Part shown: in pieces, positions 26,605-35,190 of the stretch
Layout of the letters: every line of letters starts with the position of its first letter
How positions within the stretch are numbered: position 1 is the first letter of the stretch
Source: Devosia ginsengisoli
GTDB taxonomy: Bacteria; Pseudomonadota; Alphaproteobacteria; Rhizobiales; Devosiaceae
DNA: 64,000 bases
Reading direction: 5' to 3'
Assembly (NCBI RefSeq): GCF_024707105.1
Contig: NZ_JANQAJ010000011.1
Span: forward strand, 124,001-188,000
The notes under the pieces: model-generated
The model's database searches: none
Seen by the model: only the letters and a program-made list of their open reading frames with translations
Told to the model about the DNA's origin: nothing
Program-made: the position numbers and the translations under genes

Positions 26605-27138
26605 ATGAAACTCACCTGGTTCGGCGGGACGACGATCCGCATTTATATCGGCGGGGCGATTCTGGTGGTGGATGCTGCGGGCGCGCCTGATGGAATCGAT
26701 GCGGCGGAGCTGGTTTCGGGCGCGGATGTGGTGATCGAAAGCTTCAGGGCGGAGCTGGCAGGTATCGACGCGGTGCAGTGGAAGCCGCGCAGGCTGCCGC
26801 GATTGCTGGATGCGAGCGAGGAACTGCCGGTGGTGGAGGCCTGGGCGGCGGGGCCGGGAGTCGTGCTGGTGGATGCGGTGGGGGAGCCGCCGCTCTTACT
26901 GGTGGCGGGTGAGGTGCCGGCGCTGGGGCGTTGGGCGGATGGGGCCGTGATGGTGCTGTTCGGGGATGGCGCGGGGCTGGTGCGGCGCGGCGGCATCGTG
27001 CTGGACGATGCGCCGCCGCGGCTGCTGGCGCTGGCGGGAGACGAGGCGGCGATCGATGTGGCGATCCCGGCTTTGCGGGATCGGCTGGACGGAACGGGGC
27101 TGGTGGCGCTGGAAGCGGGGATGGCATTGGAAGTCTGA
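26605..27138 (+). CDS. Degenerate metallo-beta-lactamase-like protein (UPF0173-related N-terminus)
   Basis: A 177-residue protein. It starts MKLTWFGGTTIRIYIGGAILV, closely following the first strands of UPF0173-type metal-dependent hydrolases (MKLTWFGHSAF...). The HxHxDH metal motif and the later zinc histidines are absent; in fact the protein has no histidine cluster at all. Beta-strand-like segments rich in Val/Leu/Gly follow. An intact UPF0173 hydrolase is known near ruvX in related genomes, so this may be its decayed or repurposed descendant. It stands 88 bases before gatC on the same strand. Function unknown. Confidence 0.6.
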   Translation: MKLTWFGGTTIRIYIGGAILVVDAAGAPDGIDAAELVSGADVVIESFRAELAGIDAVQWKPRRLPRLLDASEELPVVEAWAAGPGVVLVDAVGEPPLLLVAGEVPALGRWADGAVMVLFGDGAGLVRRGGIVLDDAPPRLLALAGDEAAIDVAIPALRDRLDGTGLVALEAGMALEV

Positions 27139-27226
27139 TCCGATGCATCAGCCATTTTCATTGTCTTTTTGAGCGCGCCATTGCTAATAACGGCCCAAAT
27201 CGAGCCGTTCTGTTCTGGAGTTTCCC

Positions 27227-27514
27227 ATGTCTGTCGACGCCGCAACCGTGAAGCGCATCGGGCGCCTGGCGCGCATCCGCATTGAAGAGGGCGAGGTGGA
27301 AGGCTATCGCAATGAGCTCAATGCCATTCTGGGCTTTGTCGAGCAGCTCGGCGAAGTCAATGTGGATGGCGTCGAACCGATGACCTCGGTGACGCCGATG
27401 AGCCTGCGCCGGCGCGACGACGTGATCAGCGATGGCGGCTATCCGGAAAAGATCGTCAGCAATGCGCCGCTGACCGAGGACAATTTCTTCATGGTGCCCA
27501 AGGTGATCGAATAG
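27227..27514 (+). CDS. gatC: Asp-tRNA(Asn)/Glu-tRNA(Gln) amidotransferase subunit C
   Basis: A 95-residue GatC: start [17 protein letters not shown], then [17 protein letters not shown], then [16 protein letters not shown] and the end [10 protein letters not shown]. It braces GatA to GatB in the heterotrimer that amidates misacylated tRNAs. The following GNAT gene begins at the base directly after its stop. gatA is 0.9 kb and gatB 4.7 kb downstream, so the gat genes are not contiguous. Confidence 0.96.
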   Translation: MSVDAATVKRIGRLARIRIEEGEVEGYRNELNAILGFVEQLGEVNVDGVEPMTSVTPMSLRRRDDVISDGGYPEKIVSNAPLTEDNFFMVPKVIE

Positions 27515-27997
27515 ATGGCTGTCAGCATCGCCATCGAAACGCCTTTGCAGGACGATGTGCGCGGCCTCGTCGCCCGGCTCAACGACCATTTGCTGCCGCT
27601 ATCGCCGCTGGAATTCCAGTTCAAGATGACGGTGGAGCAGATGGCGGGTAGCGACACGACACTGTTCGTGGCGCGGGACGAGGACGGCAAGGCCGTGGGC
27701 ATGGGCGCGCTCAAGGTCCATTCGCCTGAACTGGGCGAGGTGAAGCGCATGTTCACCGACCCTGAAGTGCGCGGCAAGCGCATCGGTTCGGCGCTGCTGG
27801 AGGCCATCGTGGCGCTGGCGCGGGACAAAGGGCTGGCTACGCTGATGCTGGAAACCGGCACCGGGCCCGGCATGGCCGAGGCCCACCGGCTGTATAGCCG
27901 TAGCGGCTTCGTTACGCGTGGGCCGTTTCTCGATTATCCCGACAGCGAATGGTCGGCGTTTTTCGAGCTGCCGCTCAAGGTGGGGGTCGGCGCATGA
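27515..27997 (+). CDS. GNAT family N-acetyltransferase
   Basis: A 160-residue acetyltransferase. The acetyl-CoA loop is RGKRIGSALLEAIVALA (about 87-103), followed by MLETGTGPGMAEAHRLYSRSGF. The style is that of PhnO/YafP-like bacterial GNATs; the substrate is unknown. It starts directly after the gatC stop and its own stop overlaps the next ORF by 4 bases, so it is inside the gat transcription unit. Confidence 0.88.
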   Translation: MAVSIAIETPLQDDVRGLVARLNDHLLPLSPLEFQFKMTVEQMAGSDTTLFVARDEDGKAVGMGALKVHSPELGEVKRMFTDPEVRGKRIGSALLEAIVALARDKGLATLMLETGTGPGMAEAHRLYSRSGFVTRGPFLDYPDSEWSAFFELPLKVGVGA

Positions 27998-28458
27998 GGA
28001 CGATGCTGATCGCCGCGGGCCTGATGCTGACGGTCAGTGCTGCTCTGGCGCAGGAGGATCTGGTCATTGACCAGACCAAGCTCTATGTGACCGATCCGGC
28101 GGCCTGCGAGGCGGTGGAAAAGCAGGGCGTGGATGCCTTTATGGACCTGGATTTCCTGAGCCTGACTTTCGAGGACGGCATCCAGGGCATGGAATTCCAC
28201 TGCAATTTCTATGACATCAAGAGCCGGCCCTATACGCCGGTGCTGTTCGTGGACGCGGTCTGCGAACTGCCGGGCGAGCTCTATGCCGACACCATCGCCA
28301 TTGCCCCCGATGGCGAAGACACAATCCGGCTGGTATCCAGCGCCGACACCGCGCTGGGGCTGGTCGGCCAAATCGAGCCCGATCCGGAGGGCTTTTATCC
28401 TGCGGGGACGACGATCTATCACCGCTGCGACAATCTGAGCGAGATTCCCTTTGACTGA
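27994..28458 (+). CDS. Hypothetical secreted protein with four cysteines
   Basis: A 154-residue protein. The first 19 residues ([19 protein letters not shown]) form a clear Sec signal peptide with an AxA-like cleavage site. The mature part has four cysteines, in AACEAV, FHCNF, AVCELP and HRCDNL, which could form two disulfides. Length and acidity (many Asp/Glu) suit a periplasmic protein. The ATG overlaps the GNAT stop, and its stop overlaps the gatA start by 8 bases, so it is translationally coupled on both sides. No family recognised. A role unrelated to GatCAB is likely given its location outside the cytoplasm. Confidence 0.75.
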   Translation: MRTMLIAAGLMLTVSAALAQEDLVIDQTKLYVTDPAACEAVEKQGVDAFMDLDFLSLTFEDGIQGMEFHCNFYDIKSRPYTPVLFVDAVCELPGELYADTIAIAPDGEDTIRLVSSADTALGLVGQIEPDPEGFYPAGTTIYHRCDNLSEIPFD

Positions 28459-29935
28459 CCTGACCAAACTGAGCCTGGCCGATGCAAGCAAGGGCCTCAA
28501 GGCCAAGAGCTTCACCGCGACCGAACTGACCGGCGCCTATCTCAAGGCGATCGAAGCGGCCAATCCCAGCCTCAACGCCTATGTGGCGGTGACGCCGGAA
28601 CAGGCGCTCGACATGGCCAAGGCCAGCGACGAAAAGCTGGTGCAGGGGCAGGGCGGGGCGCTGGAAGGCATTCCTGTTGGCATCAAGGACCTGTTCGGCA
28701 CCAAGGGCGTGCATACGCAGGCGGCCAGCCACATCCTCGACGGGTTCAAGCCGGAATATGAGTCCACCGTGACCAGCAATCTGTGGCGCGACGGCGCCGT
28801 GATGCTGGGCAAGCTCAACATGGACGAATTCGCCATGGGCTCGTCCAACGAGACCAGCTATTACGGGCCGGTGGTGAGCCCGTTCCGCGCCGAAGGCAGC
28901 AATGCCGGCCTGGTGCCGGGCGGCTCGTCGGGCGGTTCGGCCGCGGCGGTTTCGGCCTGGCTGTGCGCCGGGGCGACGGCGACCGATACGGGCGGCTCGA
29001 TCCGCCAGCCGGCGGCCCTCACCGGCACGGTGGGCATGAAGCCGACCTATGGCCGCTGTTCGCGCTGGGGCGTGGTGGCCTTTGCCTCGTCGCTCGACCA
29101 GGCGGGGCCGATTGCCCGCACTGTGGAAGATGCGGCTTTGCTGATGACGTCCATGTCGGGCTTCGACCCCAAGGATTCGACCAGCGTCGACATTGCCGTT
29201 CCGGATTTCGCCGCGGCGGTGGAACGCGGGGTGAAGGGGCTGACCATCGGCGTGCCGCGCGAATATCGCATGGACGGCATGCCCGGCGAGATCGAGAAGC
29301 TGTGGAGCCAGGGGCTGGAATGGCTCAAGGCGGAAGGCGCTGTCGTCAAGGATATCTCGCTGCCGCATACGAAATATGCGCTGCCGGCCTATTACATCGT
29401 GGCGCCGGCCGAGGCATCGTCCAACCTGGCGCGCTATGACGGGGTGAAATACGGCCTGCGCGTGTCGGGCAAGGACATTACCGACATGTATGAGCTGACG
29501 CGCGCCGCCGGTTTCGGCCGCGAGGTGAAGCGGCGTATCATGATCGGCACCTATGTGCTTTCAGCGGGCTATTTCGACGCCTATTACGTCAAGGCGCAGA
29601 AGGTGCGGACGCTGATCAAGAAGGATTTCGAGGACGCGTTCAATGCCGGCGTCGATGCCATCCTGACCCCGGCAACGCCGTCGACGGCCTTTGGCATCGG
29701 CGACGAGACCTTGGCGGCCGATCCGGTGGCCATGTATATGCAGGACGTGTTCACGGTGACGGTCAATATGGCTGGGCTGCCGGGCATTGCCGTGCCAGCC
29801 GGCAAGGACGCCAAGGGCCTGCCGCTGGGATTGCAGCTCATCGGCAAGCCGTTTGACGAGGAAACGCTGTTTGCGGCCGGGCGGGTGATCGAGAAGGCCG
29901 CCGGTGGGGATTTTGCACCGAAGCAGTGGTGGTAG
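28451..29935 (+). CDS. gatA: Asp-tRNA(Asn)/Glu-tRNA(Gln) amidotransferase subunit A
   Basis: A 494-residue amidase-signature protein. The catalytic Ser-cisSer-Lys triad is in [11 protein letters not shown] (Lys), [14 protein letters not shown] (cis-Ser) and [12 protein letters not shown] (nucleophile). It hydrolyses glutamine to provide ammonia to GatB. It starts 8 bases before the stop of the secreted-protein ORF. Length and C-terminal [19 protein letters not shown] are typical. Confidence 0.97.
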   Translation: MTDLTKLSLADASKGLKAKSFTATELTGAYLKAIEAANPSLNAYVAVTPEQALDMAKASDEKLVQGQGGALEGIPVGIKDLFGTKGVHTQAASHILDGFKPEYESTVTSNLWRDGAVMLGKLNMDEFAMGSSNETSYYGPVVSPFRAEGSNAGLVPGGSSGGSAAAVSAWLCAGATATDTGGSIRQPAALTGTVGMKPTYGRCSRWGVVAFASSLDQAGPIARTVEDAALLMTSMSGFDPKDSTSVDIAVPDFAAAVERGVKGLTIGVPREYRMDGMPGEIEKLWSQGLEWLKAEGAVVKDISLPHTKYALPAYYIVAPAEASSNLARYDGVKYGLRVSGKDITDMYELTRAAGFGREVKRRIMIGTYVLSAGYFDAYYVKAQKVRTLIKKDFEDAFNAGVDAILTPATPSTAFGIGDETLAADPVAMYMQDVFTVTVNMAGLPGIAVPAGKDAKGLPLGLQLIGKPFDEETLFAAGRVIEKAAGGDFAPKQWW

Positions 29936-29948
29936 GCTCGCGCGTTTG

Positions 29949-30065
29949 GTGCGCGTGGCCCACCCCCACCCTTGATCCCTCCCCACAAGGGGGAGGGAGA
30001 CGATGAACACGGACCTCTAAGCTGGCGCCTCCCTCCCCTCGATGGGGAGGGATTGAGGGTGGGGT
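29949..30065. repeat. CCTCCC/GGGAGG palindrome pair
   Basis: Two palindromic blocks with CCCTCCCC and GGGGAGGG arms (about 29951-30000 and 30030-30065) in opposite orientation. They fill the first part of the gap after gatA; the remaining bases up to 30213 hold nothing assignable. Confidence 0.7.
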
Positions 30066-30213
30066 GGGGCCATAGGCACCGGCCCGGTATTTACCCCACT
30101 GACCCCGCCCACTTGATCCCCGCACCATTCCGCCTTATTTGGCCCGGATGCACAAATTGAAATTGGTTGTGACGTCGCCGCGCGCGGCGTCCGGGCCGAC
30201 AAGGGTTTCACCG

Positions 30214-30531
30214 ATGGCCGCTGACATCTTTACCTCGCTCGACTGGTCCGAGCCCCCCAAGGACATGAGCAAGCCCTTGCAGGCGCTGTGGTGGCTCAAG
30301 AAGGGCGGGCTGCGCGTCGGCCCCGAATGGGAGCAGGCGCATATCATCGTGCAGGCCATGGAAGGCGTGCAGGCCTTTGACTGGGTGCATGCGCTGATGC
30401 ACTGGATCGAGGCCGATATGGGCAATGCCGACTATTGGTATCGCCGCGCGGGAAAACGCCGCGCCACGGCCAGCGTAGGCAGCGAGTGGGAGCATATCGC
30501 CGCGGCGCTGAGCGAGGTTACGCGGCACTAA
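30214..30531 (+). CDS. Conserved hypothetical protein
   Basis: About 105 residues from ATG 30214, which has AAGGG 10 bases upstream; the frame is open from 30139. The sequence is rich in Trp and His, with PLQALWWLKKGGLRVGPEWE, then HALMHWIEADMGNADYWYRR. It looks like a small cytoplasmic family seen in rhizobia-related genomes. I know of no function. It ends before a palindromic repeat and the convergent TopAI-like gene. Confidence 0.6.
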   Translation: MAADIFTSLDWSEPPKDMSKPLQALWWLKKGGLRVGPEWEQAHIIVQAMEGVQAFDWVHALMHWIEADMGNADYWYRRAGKRRATASVGSEWEHIAAALSEVTRH

Positions 30532-30552
30532 GGCTGTGGAGCCTTGTGGGAG

Positions 30553-30590
30553 ACCCCCTCCTAACCTCCCCCTGATAGGGGGAGGAACAG
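30553..30590. repeat. CCTCCCCCTGATAGGGGGAGG palindrome
   Basis: A single copy of the recurrent palindrome (arms CCTCCCCCT/AGGGGGAGG) between convergent genes ending at 30531 and 30606. It could act as a bidirectional terminator, although it has no T run. Confidence 0.75.
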
Positions 30591-30605
30591 ATTGGGGATG
30601 TGGCA

Positions 30606-30863
30606 TCAGCGGTTGTCATATTCGCTCCGCACCAGTTCCAACCCGCGCCGGGTGATGCGGTAGGGCTGGCCGCCTTGGGAGCGGATGGCCTTTCTGGCCT
30701 TGAGTTTCTTGAAGAGCGGCAATGTCAGGCCGCTCATCAGCCAGCCGTCGCGGTTGAAGAATTCAATCCCGGTCACCTTGCCGGCTTCGTTCTTGAGCAG
30801 CGCGATGCGGCCGCCCTGGGCGAGGGCGTGGAGCACCCGCTGTTCGTTTCGTGAAATATCCAT
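30606..30863 (-). CDS. YjhX/TopAI family toxin homologue
   Basis: An 85-residue protein aligning end to end, as I recall the family, with E. coli YjhX (TopAI, also 85 residues): matching blocks are SRNEQRVLHALAQGGRI, then LFKKLKARKAIRSQGGQPYRI and the terminal DNR. TopAI binds and inhibits topoisomerase I, and in E. coli is antagonised by the GNAT-like protein YjhQ. No adjacent co-directional antitoxin gene is seen here; the nearest GNAT gene (31431) is on the other strand with a chorismate mutase between. Biological toxicity of this copy is inferred only. Confidence 0.82.
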   Translation of the reverse strand: MDISRNEQRVLHALAQGGRIALLKNEAGKVTGIEFFNRDGWLMSGLTLPLFKKLKARKAIRSQGGQPYRITRRGLELVRSEYDNR

Positions 30864-31112
30864 GGAAAGTCAGTTGCCTGTGGCGGCGGATCAGAGATCC
30901 GCGAACAAACATGGCCACCCGACGGCATCACGCGCGGCGGGCGACTGGTTCATTCATGCCCCGTCGCCGATGGACGGGGCTTCAGGCGGTTTCAGACTGA
31001 CTAGACATGCCGGTTTGATAGCGCCGCTCAGACCAATTGCGCAAGGCGGGCGGTTGAAATCGCGGCCGGGGCGGTGCAAACCAGCAACAGCAAAACTGAC
31101 TGGAAGACCGCT

Positions 31113-31421
31113 GTGACCGCACCAAAATCGCCCGAAGCCTGTGAAACCAAGGACGACGTCCGCGCCGAGATCGACCGCGTCGACCAGGCGCTGCTGAATC
31201 TGTTTGCCGAGCGGCACCGCTATGTGACGCGCATGGCGCAGATCAAGACCGATCCGCACGAAGCGCGCGACCCGGCCCGGATCGAGGCGGTGATCTCCAG
31301 GATCCGCGACCGCAGTTTGGCCCTTGATCTCGACGAGGATCAGGCCGAACTTGTGTGGCGGACCCTGATCGACTGGAACATCAATTACGAGAAGGGCATC
31401 ATCGCGGCGCGGCGCCGCTAG
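31113..31421 (+). CDS. Chorismate mutase (AroQ type II)
   Basis: A 102-residue all-helical AroQ-class chorismate mutase. Conserved parts are DVRAEIDRVDQALLNLFAER (first helix with catalytic Arg and substrate contacts), YVTRMAQIK with the Lys, and the region LVWRTLIDWNINYE. It converts chorismate to prephenate for Phe and Tyr synthesis. GTG 31113 with GGAAG 6 bases upstream is chosen; another GTG at 31074 is in frame. A stem GCCCCGTC/GACGGGGC at 30957-30980 lies in the leader but has no T run. The 249-bp gap from 30864 has no other feature. The gene interrupts the gat region. Confidence 0.88.
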   Translation: MTAPKSPEACETKDDVRAEIDRVDQALLNLFAERHRYVTRMAQIKTDPHEARDPARIEAVISRIRDRSLALDLDEDQAELVWRTLIDWNINYEKGIIAARRR

Positions 31422-31430
31422 GAGGCAAAC

Positions 31431-31943
31431 ATGGCGGGTATTTCCATTCGCAAGGCCGAGCCGGTCGATGCCCGCAGACTGGCCGATATCGCCTATCGCG
31501 CCTGGGAAAGCGGGATTTTTCCGCTGCTGACCGAGCAGCCGGGCATGAAGCAGGCGGAGCAGCGCCGGCTGGCGCAGGCCGTGGCGGAAACGCTGAGCCG
31601 GATCATCGTGGCCGAGGTAGACGGGATCGTGGTGGCGTGGTGTTCGCGCTCGGCGCGGCGGGCCTATATTCCCTATCTTTTCGTGATGCCGGAATTGCAG
31701 GGGCATGGGCTGGGCTCGACGCTGCTGCGGCGCATGGAGAGCATGCTGGAGCTGGAAGGCGCCGAAAGGGTGCAACTGGAAACGCCGGCCGACAATGTGC
31801 GGGCGGTGCGGTTCTACGAAAAGCAGGGCTATCGGATCCTGGCGCTGCGGCCGGATGGACGGGCGGCGCATGAGCCGTTCATGAGCGTGCATCTGGAGAA
31901 GCGATTGAGCCCGTTCGAGGGTGAGATCGAGGACGAGGACTAG
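31431..31943 (+). CDS. GNAT family N-acetyltransferase
   Basis: A 170-residue acetyltransferase: ISIRKAEPVDARRLADIAYR at the start, acetyl-CoA loop PELQGHGLGSTLLRRMES (about 83-100), then TPADNVRAVRFYEKQGYRI. This is a generic RimI-like layout, substrate unknown. It starts 9 bases after the chorismate mutase stop with an AGGAGG site, so the two form an operon. The acidic C-terminus (EGEIEDED) is unusual. Confidence 0.88.
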   Translation: MAGISIRKAEPVDARRLADIAYRAWESGIFPLLTEQPGMKQAEQRRLAQAVAETLSRIIVAEVDGIVVAWCSRSARRAYIPYLFVMPELQGHGLGSTLLRRMESMLELEGAERVQLETPADNVRAVRFYEKQGYRILALRPDGRAAHEPFMSVHLEKRLSPFEGEIEDED

Positions 31944-31948
31944 GCTCG

Positions 31949-32106
31949 TCCCCCCTCTCCCCTTGTGGGAGAGGGATAGAAAATCCTCGTCCAGAGGATT
32001 TTCGAGGGTGAGCGGTGCTGCGTCATCCCATGCTTCGGATCGAGTGGATGGCGCAGCAGCCCGCTCATCCGCCCTTCGGGCACCTTCTCCCACGAGGGGA
32101 GAAGGG
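31949..32106. repeat. Compound CTCTCCC/GGGAGAG palindromic repeat
   Basis: The stretch contains CTCTCCCCTTGTGGGAGAGG (31956-31975), a second internal hairpin ATCCTCGTCCAGAGGAT (31982-31998) and a facing copy ending CACGAGGGGAGAAGGG (32091-32106). The outer blocks form a large inverted repeat, typical of mosaic extragenic palindromes. It occupies most of the gap before gatB. Confidence 0.7.
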
Positions 32107-32184
32107 AAGCCGGTGACTGTTGCAACGCCGAGGCAACACCAGTAATCACATACTACCTTTCGCCTTGCCTCTCAGGACGTTCAA

Positions 32185-33684
32185 TTGACCCTTATCGACA
32201 CGCGCACGCCCAATCCCAAGAGCTTCATCGCCGGCTCGACCGGTGACTGGGAGGTCATCATCGGCATGGAAGTGCATGCCCAGGTGACGTCAGAGAGCAA
32301 GCTGTTTTCGGGGTCGTCGACGGAGTTCGGCAATCCGCCCAATGCCAACGTCTCCTTCGTGGATGCGGCCATGCCGGGCATGTTGCCTGTCATCAACGAG
32401 GAATGCGTGCGGCAGGCGGTGCGGACCGGGCTGGGGCTGAAGGCGGCGATCAACAAGCGCAGCGTGTTTGACCGCAAGAACTATTTCTATCCGGACCTGC
32501 CGCAGGGCTATCAGATATCCCAGTTCAAGGACCCCATCGTGGGCGAGGGCAAGGTGTTGCTCGATATGCCCGAGGGCCAGATCGAGATCGGCATCGAGCG
32601 GCTGCATCTGGAGCAGGATGCGGGCAAGTCGATCCATGACCAGCATCCGAATATGAGCTTTGTCGACCTCAACCGCTCGGGCGTGGCGCTGATGGAAATC
32701 GTCAGCAAGCCGGACCTGCGGTCTTCAGAAGAGGCCAAGGAATATCTGGGCAAGCTGCGCACCATCCTGCGCTATCTCGGCACCTGCGACGGCAATATGG
32801 AGCAGGGCTCCATGCGCGCCGACGTGAACGTGTCGGTACGGCGGCCGGGCGGCGAATTCGGCACGCGCTGCGAGATCAAGAATGTGAACTCGATCCGCTT
32901 TGCCGGCCAGGCCATCGAATACGAGGCACGGCGGCAGATCGATATCCTGGAGGATGGCGGGGTCATCGACCAGGAAACACGGCTGTTCGACCCCAAGCTG
33001 GGCGAGACGCGGTCGATGCGATCAAAGGAAGAGGCGCATGACTATCGCTACTTCCCCGATCCGGACCTACTGCCACTGGAATTCGACGATGCGTTCATCG
33101 CCATGCTGGCGGAAGGCCTGCCGGAATTGCCGGACGAGAAGAAGGCGCGCTTCGTGGGCGACTATGGCGTGACTGCCTATGACGCCATGGTGCTGACGCT
33201 GGATCGCGAGACGGCGGATTATTACGAGAGCTGCGTTGCTTTCGGGGGAACCAAGCGCGACGGCAAGGCCGTGGCCAATATGCTCAATGCCGATGTGGCG
33301 GCCTATGCCAACAGCCAGGGGCTGGCGGTGTGGGAAACCCATCTCAAGCCGAGCCAGATTGCCGGGATTGTCGACCTGGTGGCCGCGGGGACGATTTCGT
33401 CCAAGGGCGCCAAGGACCTGCTGCAGGTGATCATTGCCGAGGAGCCCGAGGGTGAGCCGGCCGAGATCGTCGAGCGCCGCGGCATGAAGCAGGTGACCGA
33501 TATGGGGGCGATCGAAAAGATCGTCGACGAGATCATCGCCGCCAACCCGGATCAGGTCGAGAAGGTCAAGGCCAAGCCGACCATGATCGGCTGGTTCGTC
33601 GGCCAGGCCATGAAGGCCTCGGGCGGCAAGGCCAATCCGCAGGCGCTGAGCGACCTGATGAAGAGCAAGCTCGGCATCGAATAG
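32185..33684 (+). CDS. gatB: Asp-tRNA(Asn)/Glu-tRNA(Gln) amidotransferase subunit B
   Basis: A 499-residue GatB. The kinase-like domain begins [20 protein letters not shown] and includes [16 protein letters not shown], and the C-terminal YqeY-like domain covers about 350-499 with [20 protein letters not shown]. The start is a TTG at 32185 with AGGA 9 bases upstream; no ATG is possible before conserved sequence. With GatC and GatA it converts Asp-tRNA(Asn) and/or Glu-tRNA(Gln) to the amides. It lies 2.2 kb from gatA, separated by five genes. Confidence 0.96.
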   Translation: MTLIDTRTPNPKSFIAGSTGDWEVIIGMEVHAQVTSESKLFSGSSTEFGNPPNANVSFVDAAMPGMLPVINEECVRQAVRTGLGLKAAINKRSVFDRKNYFYPDLPQGYQISQFKDPIVGEGKVLLDMPEGQIEIGIERLHLEQDAGKSIHDQHPNMSFVDLNRSGVALMEIVSKPDLRSSEEAKEYLGKLRTILRYLGTCDGNMEQGSMRADVNVSVRRPGGEFGTRCEIKNVNSIRFAGQAIEYEARRQIDILEDGGVIDQETRLFDPKLGETRSMRSKEEAHDYRYFPDPDLLPLEFDDAFIAMLAEGLPELPDEKKARFVGDYGVTAYDAMVLTLDRETADYYESCVAFGGTKRDGKAVANMLNADVAAYANSQGLAVWETHLKPSQIAGIVDLVAAGTISSKGAKDLLQVIIAEEPEGEPAEIVERRGMKQVTDMGAIEKIVDEIIAANPDQVEKVKAKPTMIGWFVGQAMKASGGKANPQALSDLMKSKLGIE

Positions 33685-33698
33685 GCGAAGGCTCTGAA

Positions 33699-33789
33699 GA
33701 CCTCATGGTGAGCTCGTCGAACCATGAGGTCGGGTGAGTGGAGGCCCTTATGCCACGCGTCAGTGGTTCGACGGGCTCGCTATGAGGGC
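33699..33789. repeat. TTCGAC hairpin repeat, intact and degenerate copy
   Basis: An intact copy at 33699-33731 (GACCTCATGGT/ACCATGAGGTC arms) and a degenerate one at 33754-33789 with AGTGGTTCGACGGGCTCGCT. Located between the convergent gatB and the proline-rich ORFs. Confidence 0.8.
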
Positions 33790-33807
33790 TACCGGGGGAT
33801 TGATTCC

Positions 33808-33990
33808 CTAGGGGTTGGGGTCGTTTTCCGGTTCGGGCGGCAGATTGGGATCGATGGGTTCTCTTTCGCCGTGACGCAGCGGCGATGTATGCGGATGCTC
33901 GGCATCGCCGGTCGGCAGGGCGACGGGCATTGCGGGGACCCGATCGGGCGGTGGCGCCTTGGCTTTGTCGGTCTTATGGTCCTTTGCCAT
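33808..33990 (-). CDS. Small proline-rich hypothetical protein
   Basis: 60 residues from ATG 33990, which has GGAG 6 bases upstream. It is charged and Pro-rich (KAKAPPPDRVPAMP; then EPIDPNLPPEPENDPNP), without hydrophobic segments, and predicted disordered. It overlaps the end of the second proline-rich ORF, with which it forms a coupled pair. No family recognised; could be rapidly evolving. Confidence 0.45.
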   Translation of the reverse strand: MAKDHKTDKAKAPPPDRVPAMPVALPTGDAEHPHTSPLRHGEREPIDPNLPPEPENDPNP

Positions 33991-33992
33991 CA

Positions 33993-34199
33993 TCAACTCC
34001 GTGTCGGCGGTTGATCCGTGCCGGGACCCGGCTCGGGCGCCGGTTGGCCCGGAGTCGGATCCTCGACAGGCTGCGGGGTATCGGGCAGTTCCTGTGGATG
34101 CGGGGGGACCGGATTGACGGGCTGCGGCGGCGTAGGCTCAGGCTGCGGAATGATTTCCGGCTGCGGGCGCGGATCGATATCGGGTCTGGGCTGGTTCAT
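33993..34199 (-). CDS. Small proline-rich hypothetical protein
   Basis: 68 residues, more than one third proline (MNQPRPDIDPRPQPEIIPQP at the start), acidic and without lysine. AGGAG lies 6 bases before the ATG. A poly-proline-II-like extended chain is expected. No signal peptide is present. Its stop overlaps the start codons of the next small ORF. Function unknown; the good ribosome sites on both ORFs favour real genes. Confidence 0.45.
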   Translation of the reverse strand: MNQPRPDIDPRPQPEIIPQPEPTPPQPVNPVPPHPQELPDTPQPVEDPTPGQPAPEPGPGTDQPPTRS

Positions 34200-34257
34200 G
34201 GGATGCTCCTGGATGGAGTAACGGGCAGGCCGTTCTGTCGTTCCCCATGCAACAGAG

Positions 34258-34280
34258 GTTCCCGCTTTGGCGGGAATGAC
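34258..34280. repeat. Short REP-like palindrome
   Basis: GTTCCCGC and GCGGGAAT arms around TTTG, followed by GAC, resemble half of the 12749-12845 REP pair. Between the first EamA gene and the proline-rich ORF. Confidence 0.6.
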
Positions 34281-34288
34281 GCTGTGAG

Positions 34289-35176
34289 CTAGGCGGTCGC
34301 CGGCTTCCGCCGGACCAGGCGTCCATCCATGAAGATCAATCCGATGAAGATCACCACGATGCCGGCGACATGGGCGGCCTCGAAACGCTCATGCAGCACC
34401 AATACGCCGAGCAGGATGGCCGAGATGGGCGTGATGAAGGTGTTGAGCGAGAGGTTGGTGGCGCCGACGCGGGGCAGGAGCCAATAGACCAGCAGGAAGC
34501 TGACGCTGGTGGAGAAGGTGCCGATGGCAAAGAGCGCACCCCAGGTTTCGGCGCGGGTGATGACCGGAATGCCGCTGAACAGCAGGGCGATCGGGATCGA
34601 CAGCAGGGCGGCGCCGGTCAGAGAGCAGGTGGCGACGGCGGCGGAGTCGATATCCCTGAAGCGGCGGGCATAGTTGAGGGTGAGGGCGTAGCACAGGGTG
34701 GCACCCATGGCGGCGAGAAGGCCGATGACCTGTGCCGAGGCGCCGGCGCCCAGCGAGGGCAAAGCCAGGATGACGGCGCCGACAAAACCGATGGCCACGC
34801 CGGCCACCTTGTTCCAGGTAGCCTTTTCGCCGCCCGGCCAGAGCTGGGAGACGATGACGGTGCTCATGGGGGTGAGGCCGTTGATGACGCCGACAATGCC
34901 GCTGGCGACGGTCTGTTCGGCGAAGGGGAAGAGCGCAAAGGGAATGGCATAGTTGAGGATGCCGAGGAACAGGAGCTGGGCATAGATGCGCCAGTCGCTG
35001 GGCAGCGTCTTGCGCATGGCCAGGAAATAGACCCAGCAGATGGCGGCGCCGATGGTGACGCGACCGGCCGAGACCCAGAGCGGGCTGATCTCGCGGATCA
35101 GGATGGCGTTGAACAGGAACGAACAGCCCCAGACGGCGCCGAGCAGGATGATCAAAAGCCAATAGCGCAGGGGCAT
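34289..35176 (-). CDS. EamA/DMT family transporter (copy 1)
   Basis: A 295-residue membrane protein with ten predicted helices in two EamA repeats. It starts MPLRYWLLIILLGAVWGCSF and contains NYAIPFALFPFAEQTVASG and the second-repeat stretch ALTLNYARRFRD. The family exports or imports small metabolites; substrate unknown. It is closely related to the gene just upstream (35191-36081), from which it is 14 bases apart, so the pair arose by tandem duplication and is co-transcribed. The start at 35176 is chosen since the longer frame runs into the neighbour. Confidence 0.9.
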   Translation of the reverse strand: MPLRYWLLIILLGAVWGCSFLFNAILIREISPLWVSAGRVTIGAAICWVYFLAMRKTLPSDWRIYAQLLFLGILNYAIPFALFPFAEQTVASGIVGVINGLTPMSTVIVSQLWPGGEKATWNKVAGVAIGFVGAVILALPSLGAGASAQVIGLLAAMGATLCYALTLNYARRFRDIDSAAVATCSLTGAALLSIPIALLFSGIPVITRAETWGALFAIGTFSTSVSFLLVYWLLPRVGATNLSLNTFITPISAILLGVLVLHERFEAAHVAGIVVIFIGLIFMDGRLVRRKPATA

Positions 35177-35190
35177 GAATGCTCTCCGGA

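Noticed and set aside
30957..30980. Attenuator-like hairpin before chorismate mutase
   Set aside because: The stem GCCCCGTC/GACGGGGC is good, but there is no T run, no leader peptide with Phe or Tyr codons and no competing stem that I could find.
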